Below, piece after piece: positions 24,991-32,842 of a stretch of DNA of 43,348 bases. Below the pieces are notes generated by a model. It worked only from the letters and a program-made list of their open reading frames with translations. It made no database searches and had not been told where the DNA came from. Source of the stretch: Mobilitalea sp. GTDB lineage: Bacteria; Bacillota_A; Clostridia; Lachnospirales; Lachnospiraceae. The position numbers and the translations under genes were made by a program. Location of the stretch: contig JARKQP010000526.1 in assembly GCA_029974875.1 (NCBI GenBank), forward strand, positions 1-43,348. The letters run 5' to 3'. Within the stretch, counting starts at the first letter, position 1; the number at the start of each line of letters is the position of its first letter.

Positions 24991-26514
24991 ATGGCAAAAA
25001 GTAAACAAGAAAAGACGATGTCTATCCGCAGCAGGATATCAAATGTATTTAATAACGTGGCAGGTTATATGTCTCAGATGGTACACAATATGGAGACGAA
25101 TGTAAAGGAAGAGCTCTATATTATCCTCGATTCCACAGCGGAAGGTATCTTTGGGATTGATTTGGAGGGCAGGTGTACCTTTTGTAACAATAGCTGTATT
25201 TCCTTGTTGGGCTATGGGCAGCAGAGAGATCTGCTTGGTAAAAGAATACACGATTTAATCCAATACAAGTCTTTGGAGGGAAGGCTGGTGTCCTTTGAAG
25301 AATCCAAGGTCTACCGTACCTTAACTACCGGAGAAAAGGCACATGTGACAGATGAGGTATATTGGAGGGCTGACGGTACAAGCATGGACGTGGAATACTA
25401 TTCCTATCCAAAATATAAGAATGATGAAATTATAGGTGCAGTGATTACCTTCCTGGACATAACAGAGAGGAATAAAACAGAGGCGCAAATAAGATATCTG
25501 AGCTGTCATGATACGCTGACGGGGCTGATGAACCGCAGCTATCTGGAAGATGCCCTTATTGTCAATGACAAGGAGGAAAGGCTCCCGATATCGATTATTT
25601 TCGCTGATCTTAACGGCCTAAAGCTGGTTAACGACGTGTTTGGACATTCAACCGGTGATAACCTGGTCAGGCGTGCGGGAAATATCCTGAAGAAATCCTG
25701 CCGTGCCTCAGATATCGTTGCACGTGTCGGTGGGGATGAATTTATAGTGCTTCTGCCAAATACGGAAGCTTCAGTTGCCCAGCAGGTAGTCGACAGGATT
25801 AAGCTGGAGCTGATGAAGGAAACGGTCAATGAAGTCCAGTGCAGTATGGCATTGGGTCTTGATACGAAAACAACCATGTACCAGGATATTGAAAAGGTCA
25901 TGATGAATGCAGAGGGCGAAATGTATAAGGAAAAGCTCAACCTGCGCAGGGGCTTTGCCCAGGATACCATATCAAACCTGATCCGGTCCTTGCAGAAAAA
26001 GAGCATAAAGGAGAAGGCTCATTCTGAGATTGTGGCAAAGCTCTGCAGCGATATGGGAAAGGCTATGGGACTGCCGGAGGATGAGGTGAAAAAGCTAAGC
26101 GAAGCAGGCTATCTCCATGATATCGGCAAGGTGGCACTGGATGAGGCAATTTTGTCAAAGAATGAACTGAACGAGCATGAGAGGCAGCAGATGCACCTGC
26201 ATCCGGTGATTGGTTACCGTATTTTGAACCTGTTTGACGCGACCTTGGATCTGGCACCGGGTGTCTATGGCCATCACGAGAGATGGGACGGTACAGGATA
26301 TCCGAAGGGCTTGAGAGGGCAGGAGATCCCCATGATCTCCAGGATCATCTCGTTGGTTGAGAGCTATGAAAGAAGGCTTGCCAGGTATGGGCGGCCTGAA
26401 GAGGAGATAATGGATATTATCTTTCAGGAGCTGAGGGAGGATGCCGGAACAGCCTTTGACCCGGAGCTTGTAGGGTTGTTTATCAGGATGATGCAGAAGA
26501 AGGAAAGGGATTAA
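24991..26514 (+). CDS. PAS-GGDEF-HD-GYP c-di-GMP enzyme
   Basis: A 507-aa soluble relative of the protein at 19873-22122, without its membrane sensor. A short helical start and one PAS domain (about 35-160) precede a GGDEF domain with intact GGDEF (247-251) and the inhibitory site RASD upstream, then an HD-GYP domain with HD (376-377), HH (428-429) and DGTGYP. The acidic stretch after the GYP motif reads ESYE, so both usual Asp positions are Glu. The GGDEF and HD-GYP halves are clearly similar to the 19873 gene (for example ILKKSCR and ARVGGDEFI are shared), indicating duplication. ATG 24991 has GGAGG (24981-24985) upstream. Confidence 0.9.
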   Translation: MAKSKQEKTMSIRSRISNVFNNVAGYMSQMVHNMETNVKEELYIILDSTAEGIFGIDLEGRCTFCNNSCISLLGYGQQRDLLGKRIHDLIQYKSLEGRLVSFEESKVYRTLTTGEKAHVTDEVYWRADGTSMDVEYYSYPKYKNDEIIGAVITFLDITERNKTEAQIRYLSCHDTLTGLMNRSYLEDALIVNDKEERLPISIIFADLNGLKLVNDVFGHSTGDNLVRRAGNILKKSCRASDIVARVGGDEFIVLLPNTEASVAQQVVDRIKLELMKETVNEVQCSMALGLDTKTTMYQDIEKVMMNAEGEMYKEKLNLRRGFAQDTISNLIRSLQKKSIKEKAHSEIVAKLCSDMGKAMGLPEDEVKKLSEAGYLHDIGKVALDEAILSKNELNEHERQQMHLHPVIGYRILNLFDATLDLAPGVYGHHERWDGTGYPKGLRGQEIPMISRIISLVESYERRLARYGRPEEEIMDIIFQELREDAGTAFDPELVGLFIRMMQKKERD

Positions 26515-26540
26515 AGGGATAGGCATATAATGAATATGGG

Positions 26541-26590
26541 CAGGCCGGCCATAGGAGGGAAGTTCTCTTATGGCCGGTCTGTTCTTCTAT
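26541..26590 (+). terminator. Terminator of the c-di-GMP cluster
   Basis: CCGGCCATA (26545-26553) pairs with TATGGCCGG (26569-26577), with further inner pairing, and a T-rich tail follows. It ends the PAS-GGDEF-HD-GYP transcript. Confidence 0.75.
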
Positions 26591-26729
26591 AATCAGGTAA
26601 AATAGAAAATTTATAGGTATTAAGTAATTATTGGTTGAAAAAATTAGAAATAAGCAGTAAAATAACAACAAGTGACGCTTAATTATGTAATTGTGGAATT
26701 GTTAGCGTATAAGTTAATGTTATCCATGA

Positions 26730-26764
26730 AATTGACAAAATTGTTTGTTATTTTGTTGTCAATT
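26730..26764. promoter_or_regulatory. Imperfect inverted repeat upstream of the oxidoreductase operon
   Basis: AATTGACAAAAT (26730-26741) and ATTTTGTTGTCAATT (26750-26764) form a dyad whose right arm carries three extra bases. It holds the only TTGACA in the region (26732-26737), so a repressor bound here would cover a -35. The rest of 26591-26805 is AT-rich, with no gene. Confidence 0.4.
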
Positions 26765-26805
26765 AGCTGAAGCTATGATTTAGAAACCAGCCTAGTAAAT
26801 GTATT

Positions 26806-28518
26806 TTGGTACAGGGCAAAGACAGTTTAGGTAAAGGAGGGATTGTTATTTTTAATTTATTAATCGGAGGAGCTGCCGGGCAGGGAATTGAAACGATGGC
26901 AGCAGTATTGCAGAAGCTTTTAAAGGACTCAGGCTTATATGTGTTTACCACCAGGGACTTTATGTCCAGGGTCAGGGGAGGACATAATTTTACCCTGATC
27001 CGTTTTGGAGCTGGGCCGGTTCTTTCCCATAGTGATATTCTTGACGGAATTATTGCTTTTGATGAAGACAGCCTCGTGCTACATAGCAAAAATTTGAAGC
27101 CGGATGGGTTCATTCTATGCGACAGCCAGTGGAAGGATAAGGATCAGCGGATTATCCCCCTGGACCTGCTGGGCATTGCGAAAGAGCTTGGGAATGCCCG
27201 CACCATAGGCAGCATAGCGACGGGGGTAATCCTGAAATTATTTGATCTGGAGCTGGTACATATAGAGGATACCTTGAGGAAATACATAAAGGAGCAGTAC
27301 CTGGAGGAGAACAGGAACGCCCTTCTGAGAGGGTATGGGCTTGTAGGGAAGCGGTATTCGCTGCCGGCAGTTAAGGCAGGGGAGAGGATCATTATCTCCG
27401 GCAACCAGGCCTTGGCCTTTGGGGCAATTGCAGGTGGAATCCGTTTTTACAGCGCATATCCCATGTCCCCTTCCACAACAATTCTGGAATACCTTTCTTC
27501 AAAAGCGGTAGAAGCAGATATTGTTGTTGAACAGGCGGAGGATGAAATTGCTGCAATCAATATGGCGATTGGTGCGGCCTTTGCAGGAGCACCGTCTATG
27601 ACCGGAACCTCCGGAGGAGGTTTTTGCCTTAAGGTAGAGGCTCTGGGGCTGTCCGGTATGGCTGAAATCCCCCTTGTCGTTGCAGATATCCAGAGGCCGG
27701 GACCAGCAACAGGACTTCCTACCCGGACGGAGCAAAGTGACCTTAAATTTGTCATATCCGCCTCCCATGGGGAATTTCCAAGGCTGGTAATTGCCCTCCG
27801 CAGCCATAGGGATGCCTTTTATCAGACGGCGAGGGCCTTCTACCTGGCAAGAAAATATCAAATACCGGTTATTATCTTAAGTGACCAGTACCTTGCAGAT
27901 TCCTATGCGTCCATAGACCCTTACGAGCTTGACGGCGTACAGCCTATGCAGGAGCAGGAGGCCGCTGTGGAGGAAGGAGCTTACCTCCGGTACCGGATCA
28001 CGGAGGATGGCATCTCACCCCTTCTGGTTCCCGGCAAAACAAAGAATTTTGTAACCTCGGACAGTGATGAGCATGATGAAAGAGGCTGGATTACGGAATC
28101 GGCAGAGGTCAGAAACCAGATGATGGAGAAGCGCCTTAGGAAATTAATTAAGCTAAAGGAAGAACTGCAAGAGCCTGAGTTCGTGGGAGAAGATGCCTAT
28201 GAAACCCTGTTCCTGGGCTGGGGTTCCACCTACGGGCCGATTACGGAGGCAGTTAACCGCTTAAACCGGGAAACCTCAGGGAAATATGCTGCATTGCTCT
28301 TTGGGGATATTTATCCCCTGCCTGAAGAGCTGTTGAAGGAAAAGGCGCCCAAGGCAAAGCAGATTATTAATATCGAGCAGAATGCTACAGGACAGCTGGC
28401 AGAGCTGATCCGCGAAAAGACGGGCATTGTATGTGACGATAGCCTGTTAAAATATGACGGAAGGCAGATGTCCGCGGATGAGATTGTAAGCTATGCAGGA
28501 AAGGGGGTAAAGCTATGA
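26806..28518 (+). CDS. korA: 2-oxoacid:ferredoxin oxidoreductase, fused gamma-alpha subunit (KorA type)
   Basis: 570 aa as drawn. The N-terminal ~180 residues are the gamma domain (LLIGGAAGQGIET, then TTRDFMSRVRGGHNFTLIRFG). The alpha domain (about 195-570) binds the other face of thiamine diphosphate (GNQALAFGAIAGGIRFYSAYPMSPSTT...EQAEDEIAAINMAIGAAFAG). With the next gene it should decarboxylate a 2-oxoacid to acyl-CoA and reduce ferredoxin; the acid (2-oxoglutarate, pyruvate or branched-chain) is not fixed by sequence. The start is uncertain. TTG 26806 is the only ordinary start codon in frame before the conserved region, but the strong AAAGGAGGG (26833-26841) lies inside this frame and points to an ATT at 26848 as the real start. 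Confidence 0.85.
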   Translation: MVQGKDSLGKGGIVIFNLLIGGAAGQGIETMAAVLQKLLKDSGLYVFTTRDFMSRVRGGHNFTLIRFGAGPVLSHSDILDGIIAFDEDSLVLHSKNLKPDGFILCDSQWKDKDQRIIPLDLLGIAKELGNARTIGSIATGVILKLFDLELVHIEDTLRKYIKEQYLEENRNALLRGYGLVGKRYSLPAVKAGERIIISGNQALAFGAIAGGIRFYSAYPMSPSTTILEYLSSKAVEADIVVEQAEDEIAAINMAIGAAFAGAPSMTGTSGGGFCLKVEALGLSGMAEIPLVVADIQRPGPATGLPTRTEQSDLKFVISASHGEFPRLVIALRSHRDAFYQTARAFYLARKYQIPVIILSDQYLADSYASIDPYELDGVQPMQEQEAAVEEGAYLRYRITEDGISPLLVPGKTKNFVTSDSDEHDERGWITESAEVRNQMMEKRLRKLIKLKEELQEPEFVGEDAYETLFLGWGSTYGPITEAVNRLNRETSGKYAALLFGDIYPLPEELLKEKAPKAKQIINIEQNATGQLAELIREKTGIVCDDSLLKYDGRQMSADEIVSYAGKGVKL

Positions 28519-29360
28519 GTAATTTTTCAACCCATCAAACTGCCTGGTGCCCGGGCTGTGGAAACTTCCAGATTCTGGACAGCTTAAGAACGGCCCTGGA
28601 GGAGCTTGGCAAGGATCCTTATGAAGTACTGATGGTTGCCGGAATCGGACAGGCAGCAAAGCTGCCCCAATACATCAGCGCCAATTCCTTCTGCGGCCTT
28701 CATGGAAGGTCGCTGCCTGCGGCCGTTGCGGCTAAGATGGCCAACGAGAAGCTGACAGTGATTGTAAATACGGGGGATGGAGATTCCTATGGTGAAGGCG
28801 GCAACCATTTTATACATAACATAAGAAGGAATGTGGATATAACACATTTTGTCCATGATAACCAAATCTACGGCCTGACAAAGGGGCAGGCATCCCCTAC
28901 CTCCATGGAAGGCATGGTTACGGATGTCCAGGTAAACGGGAATGCGAATACGCCCCTGAATCCTGTATTGCTAGCTATTGCCTGCGGAGCAGGCTTTGTT
29001 GCCAGGGCTTTCAGCGGACGCAAGGAGCATCTGGTCTCGGTTATGAAGGAGGCCATAGGGTATAAGGGCTATGCAATCGTGGATATATTGCAGCCCTGTG
29101 TCAGCTTTAATAAGCTGAATACCTTTGCGTATTACAACCAACGTGTTTATGAGCTGGGGGAGGGCTACGATCCCTCCAATAAACTCGCTGCAATGGAAAA
29201 ATCCATGGAATTTGGCGAAAAGATACCGATTGGCATTCTTTATAGGGAGGATAAGGCAGATTATCATCAGAAAAATCCGGTGTTAAAGGCTGGGGTGCCT
29301 TTGATTGACATCGAGAGAAGCCCGGATGTGTTAAAAAATATTATGCAGGATTTTTTCTAG
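28515..29360 (+). CDS. korB: 2-oxoacid:ferredoxin oxidoreductase, thiamine-diphosphate beta subunit (KorB type)
   Basis: 281 aa. The start overlaps the korA stop (ATGA). The N-terminal WCPGCGNFQIL gives two cysteines and the later LQPCVSFNKLNTF a third, the usual [4Fe-4S] ligands of these beta subunits. The thiamine motif is NTGDGDSYGEGGNH, ending in the NxIYGLTKGQASPTS loop. There is no separate ferredoxin-domain (delta) gene in the operon, so electrons should pass straight to external ferredoxin. The pair forms a two-gene operon that ends at a shared terminator with the convergent fprA. Confidence 0.88.
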   Translation: MSNFSTHQTAWCPGCGNFQILDSLRTALEELGKDPYEVLMVAGIGQAAKLPQYISANSFCGLHGRSLPAAVAAKMANEKLTVIVNTGDGDSYGEGGNHFIHNIRRNVDITHFVHDNQIYGLTKGQASPTSMEGMVTDVQVNGNANTPLNPVLLAIACGAGFVARAFSGRKEHLVSVMKEAIGYKGYAIVDILQPCVSFNKLNTFAYYNQRVYELGEGYDPSNKLAAMEKSMEFGEKIPIGILYREDKADYHQKNPVLKAGVPLIDIERSPDVLKNIMQDFF

Positions 29361-29373
29361 GGTAGTTTATATA

Positions 29374-29430
29374 AACGGCTTAAGCCTTCCCGTGATGTAT
29401 GGTTGGATGGGAAGACTTAAGCCTAAATTT
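29374..29430. terminator. Bidirectional terminator between korB and fprA
   Basis: GGCTTAAG plus CTTCCC on the left pair with GGGAAG plus CTTAAGCC on the right, with a single mismatch bulge. Plus-strand T's follow (TAAATTTTT) and an A-rich stretch precedes it for the other strand. Confidence 0.7.
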
Positions 29431-29433
29431 TTG

Positions 29434-30657
29434 CTACTGGGTATCCCCTGATTCCATCAGGGAAGCATGGATTGCATCAGCTACTGCATTGAGTTCCTCT
29501 TCCTGTCCAGCTTTCAAGGCAGAACGGATATCCAAAGGAGCGGTGATAAGCTCCATCCCCTTCATGGTGCCTAACAGCTCAGTGATGCATTTAACGGCTG
29601 CAGAAGCCCAGGTATGGTTCCCAAGGACGGCTACCTTACGGTCTTTAACTCCCAGGACGGCAATCTCCCTTAATAAGGAATCCATAGGGAAGTATAGGTT
29701 CATATTATAGGTGCAGGAGCCTAATACAATATGGCTGTATTTAAAGATATCAGCAATGATATAGGAAGGGTGGGTTTTTGATACGTCGTACATGCGCATA
29801 TCCTTTACGCCCCGCTGTGCCAGCTTGGCAGCCAGAGCATTCATTGCATTTTCCGTATTGCCATACATAGAAGCATAGACCAGCACAATGCCCTTTTTCT
29901 CGGGGAGATAGCGGCTCCAGAGATCGTATTTCCCCATGATATAGGCAATGTCCCCACCGCGCCATATAAGGCCGTGTAAGGAGCAGATCATGTTAATGGG
30001 CAGGTCACCCAGCTTCTTGAACACAGCCTGTACCTGGGAGCCATAACGGCCTACGATGTTAGAGTAATATCTCCTTGCCTCGTCCAGAAATTGATTGTCA
30101 TATTCGACCTCATCAGCGAACAGGTTTCCGGCCATGGCACCGAAGGAGCCAAAGGCATCTGCGGAGAACAGGATTCCCTTCTGTACCTCATAGGTAAACA
30201 TTACCTCGGGCCAGTGTACCATAGAGGCAAGATAGAAGCGCAGGGTATGGCTTCCCAGGTTAAGCTCACTTCCCTCCTGTACCTCCAGGTAATTGGAGGA
30301 CATGTCCAAGCTGTAATATTGCTCCATGAATTGAAAGGTCTTCTTGTTTCCGACTATCTTAACCTCAGGATAACGGCGCGCGATTTCTTCAATATTAGCG
30401 CAGTGATCCGGCTCCATATGGTTAATAATTAAATAGTCCAGGGATCTTCCACCAAGTACATGCGTTATATTTTCAAGATATAATGCACTGATGGAGGAAT
30501 CTACGGTATCAATGATGGCAGTTTTATCATCAAGTATCAGATATGAATTATAGGCCACCCCATTTGGTAATGGGAACATATTCTCAAAGCGTTCAATACG
30601 CCTGTCATTACCGCCGATCCAGAATATCTTAGGTGAAATTTCATACACGTTATGCAT
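29434..30657 (-). CDS. fprA: Flavodiiron protein (A-type flavoprotein, FprA)
   Basis: A 407-aa cytoplasmic protein that reduces O2 to water and/or NO to N2O to protect an anaerobe. The N-terminal metallo-beta-lactamase-like domain has the complete di-iron set: His80, Glu82, Asp84 and His85 in HMEPDH, His148, Asp167 and His228. A C-terminal flavodoxin domain (about 255-400) begins IVLVYASMYGNTENAMNALA and binds FMN. There is no fused rubredoxin, so a separate rubredoxin or ferredoxin must donate electrons. The ribosome binding site AGGAGG lies nine bases before ATG 30657. Its leader has hairpins (see 30731-30784). Confidence 0.92.
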   Translation of the reverse strand: MHNVYEISPKIFWIGGNDRRIERFENMFPLPNGVAYNSYLILDDKTAIIDTVDSSISALYLENITHVLGGRSLDYLIINHMEPDHCANIEEIARRYPEVKIVGNKKTFQFMEQYYSLDMSSNYLEVQEGSELNLGSHTLRFYLASMVHWPEVMFTYEVQKGILFSADAFGSFGAMAGNLFADEVEYDNQFLDEARRYYSNIVGRYGSQVQAVFKKLGDLPINMICSLHGLIWRGGDIAYIMGKYDLWSRYLPEKKGIVLVYASMYGNTENAMNALAAKLAQRGVKDMRMYDVSKTHPSYIIADIFKYSHIVLGSCTYNMNLYFPMDSLLREIAVLGVKDRKVAVLGNHTWASAAVKCITELLGTMKGMELITAPLDIRSALKAGQEEELNAVADAIHASLMESGDTQ

Positions 30658-30680
30658 GTGTAATACCTCCTATCTTTGGA

Positions 30681-30686
30681 ATTATA
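30681..30686 (-). promoter_or_regulatory. Possible -10 element of fprA
   Basis: A perfect TATAAT on the minus strand, 24 bp before ATG. No matching -35 was found at 16-18 bp, so an activator-dependent promoter or a start farther upstream is possible. Confidence 0.35.
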
Positions 30687-30730
30687 ATAATAATAAGTTA
30701 TCGGAAGCTGTATTTTAACTTCTGATAAAA

Positions 30731-30746
30731 GGCGCTGTTTTGCGCC
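30731..30746 (-). terminator. GC hairpin with short T tail upstream of fprA
   Basis: GGCGC (30731-30735) pairs with GCGCC (30742-30746). On the minus strand TTTT follows. It could be a weak terminator or a leader attenuator for fprA. Confidence 0.4.
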
Positions 30747-30759
30747 GTGTATCCCGATG

Positions 30760-30784
30760 ATTGGAACATGTATTTGGTTCCAAT
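30760..30784. promoter_or_regulatory. Operator-like dyad ATTGGAAC-N9-GTTCCAAT
   Basis: Two perfect 8-bp arms separated by 9 bp, ~105 bp upstream of fprA. The regulator is unknown. Confidence 0.45.
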
Positions 30785-30848
30785 AATATAATCATACCAT
30801 TTTAATCATAGTTGTAAAGGTGTTAAATGAGAAATGGGAGGATGACAT

Positions 30849-30920
30849 ATGAGTATTTTTGTCAATAAGGCACGGTTGTCCATGGGCAGACCGCTGCCGG
30901 ATAAGAAATGCGGGCAATGA
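30849..30920 (+). CDS. Possible 23-residue small ORF
   Basis: ATG 30849 follows GGGAGGATGACAT, a good ribosome binding site, and encodes 23 residues ending KKCGQ. It lies in a 354-base stretch (30658-31011) that otherwise holds the fprA upstream dyad and hairpin and the opp terminator. No family is recognised, and it could be chance or a gene fragment. Confidence 0.25.
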   Translation: MSIFVNKARLSMGRPLPDKKCGQ

Positions 30921-30935
30921 GTCCGCTTGTTAGAC

Positions 30936-30974
30936 AAAAAAGAAGAGCTGCCTCCATGGAAGCAGCTCTTCGGA
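30936..30974 (-). terminator. Terminator of the opp operon
   Basis: On the minus strand, AAGAGCTGC pairs with GCAGCTCTT around a short loop (about 30942-30969) and is followed by TTTTTT (30936-30941 on the plus strand reads AAAAAA). It ends the transcript after oppA. Confidence 0.8.
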
Positions 30975-31011
30975 CAGATACCTTATAATTTCTTATAATT
31001 TAATCTATTTA

Positions 31012-32697
31012 TTATTCAGCAATGTCAGCATACATGAATAACCAGTAGCCATAAGGTGAATGCCAGGAGCCTGTGATCTTCTCGCTCTGTAACCAGAAGT
31101 CGTTATAGTATGCGATCGGAAGGATACCTGCATCTTCCATTAAGATATCTTCTGCCCTATGAAGTGCAGCAGAACGTTGAGCCGGATCAGTCAATGCCTG
31201 AGCATCTGCCATTGCAGCGTCAAACTTAGGATTGTTGTATTTCGCATTGTTGTTTCCGTTTGTGCTTACCATGATACCTAACATGTTGGAAGGATCGCTG
31301 TAGTCACCAACCCAACCATCTCTGGAGGACTGGTAATCACCTGCACGACGCATAGGTGTAAAGCTGGACCATTCAACAACCTCTACATTTACAGTAACGC
31401 CAAGCTCAGCCCATGCCTGCTGTAAGTACTCAGCAACAACCTGGTGATAGCCTGCAGGGTTAATGGAGTAATTGAAAGCAGGGAAGCCTTCTCCGTTAGG
31501 ATAGCCAGCTTCTGCTAACAGCTTCTTAGCTTCTTCAAGGTTTGCTTCAAAATTACTTGTATCGATATAAGGCTTTCCACCGTTTGCATTGTCCATAAAG
31601 CTGCTGCCGTCAGTATCAACCCAGCCCGGTCCCATGAAGTTAGGAGCAGGGGTATAAGTACCTTGCATTAAGACATTGGCAACATACTCGCGGTCGATTG
31701 CAAGGCTTAATGCCTTTCTTACAAGAGGATTGTTAAATGGCTCAATACCATTATTTAAATCTACATAGTAGGTTCCGATGATCGGCTCAACATGGAATTC
31801 CGGGTTACCCTGAAGGCTTGGAATTTCCTCTGTAGGAACGTCTTTAATCATCAATACTTCGCCATTCTGGTATGCAGTGTAGGAAGCATTAGGATCTTCG
31901 ATTAATGCAAACTTAATGCTGTCAAGCTTAATAGCGCTTGCATTCCAGTAATTAGGGTTTTTGCTCATGATAATGTGGGAGCCTGGTACCCAATCAGTAA
32001 CGTAGAAGGGACCATTTCCAATGTAGGTTTCTGCCTTGGTAGCCCATGCATCACCGTTTGCTTCAATGGTTGCCTGCTGAACAGGGCTAAGGGTAGCAAA
32101 TGCTGCAAGGCTTGCAAAGTAAGTACAAGGACCGGATAATTCTACTACAAAGGTCTTGTCATCCGGAGCGGATACTGCAAGAGCGTCAATATTACCTGCG
32201 ATAGCTTCCTCGAAGCCTTTTACAGGAGAAAGAACGGTCTCTGCATAAGGAGCAGCAACGTTAGGATCACATACACGCTTCCAGCTGTATACGAAGTCAT
32301 TTGCTGTAAGAGGTGAACCATCAGACCATTTTAAACCATCACGTAAATAGAAGGTCCAGGTTAAACCATCCTCAGATACCTTATATTCCTCTGCAGCACC
32401 AGGAGCAATCTGGCTGTTCTGGTCAATGGTCAATAAGCACTCATGTGAATACAGAAGCATGTTACCTGCATCAACAGCAGTGTTTAATGCAGGGTCAATG
32501 GTCTCAGGATCCGGACCGATCTGTACTGCCAATTGTTTCTCTCCTGCAGGGGCATCTGTTGTGCCGGCATCAGTATCAGTAGTAGGTGCTTTGGTAGGGG
32601 TTGTTCCGCTATCGTTTCCCTTAGGTGAGCATGCAGCTAATCCAAGGGTGCTGATAACGAACACAGTTGCGAGTAAAAGGGCAACTTTTCTTTTCAT
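31012..32697 (-). CDS. oppA: Oligopeptide-binding lipoprotein OppA (SBP family 5)
   Basis: A 561-aa extracytoplasmic solute-binding lipoprotein. The signal ends in LGLAAC with the lipidated Cys at 23, followed by a Thr/Pro/Asp linker. The mature part has the family-5 features: GPDPETIDPALNTA, YKVSEDGLTWTFYLRDGLKWSDGSPLTANDFVYSWKR, and a C-terminal QLPIAYYND-like segment. It would capture peptides and deliver them to OppBCDF. ATG 32697 has AAGGAGG six bases upstream; the longer frame to 32778 adds no signal peptide. It is the last gene of the operon, 145 bp after oppF, with a 16-bp palindrome before it, a layout that allows separate or higher expression. Confidence 0.92.
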   Translation of the reverse strand: MKRKVALLLATVFVISTLGLAACSPKGNDSGTTPTKAPTTDTDAGTTDAPAGEKQLAVQIGPDPETIDPALNTAVDAGNMLLYSHECLLTIDQNSQIAPGAAEEYKVSEDGLTWTFYLRDGLKWSDGSPLTANDFVYSWKRVCDPNVAAPYAETVLSPVKGFEEAIAGNIDALAVSAPDDKTFVVELSGPCTYFASLAAFATLSPVQQATIEANGDAWATKAETYIGNGPFYVTDWVPGSHIIMSKNPNYWNASAIKLDSIKFALIEDPNASYTAYQNGEVLMIKDVPTEEIPSLQGNPEFHVEPIIGTYYVDLNNGIEPFNNPLVRKALSLAIDREYVANVLMQGTYTPAPNFMGPGWVDTDGSSFMDNANGGKPYIDTSNFEANLEEAKKLLAEAGYPNGEGFPAFNYSINPAGYHQVVAEYLQQAWAELGVTVNVEVVEWSSFTPMRRAGDYQSSRDGWVGDYSDPSNMLGIMVSTNGNNNAKYNNPKFDAAMADAQALTDPAQRSAALHRAEDILMEDAGILPIAYYNDFWLQSEKITGSWHSPYGYWLFMYADIAE

Positions 32698-32729
32698 AAT
32701 CTTCCTCCTTTTAATGAGTATTTTTTTAA

Positions 32730-32745
32730 TGTTTATATATAAACA
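32730..32745. promoter_or_regulatory. Perfect 16-bp palindrome before oppA
   Basis: TGTTTATATATAAACA, ~33 bp upstream of the oppA start. It may be an operator or an mRNA stem that protects the oppA part of the transcript. Confidence 0.45.
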
Positions 32746-32842
32746 ATCTGTACATTCATACAAACTGCCATACATCAAAGCTTAGTGTGGAATGAAGATC
32801 ATTTCACATCCGACACCCTGTGGCCTGGCGGCCAAACGTCCG

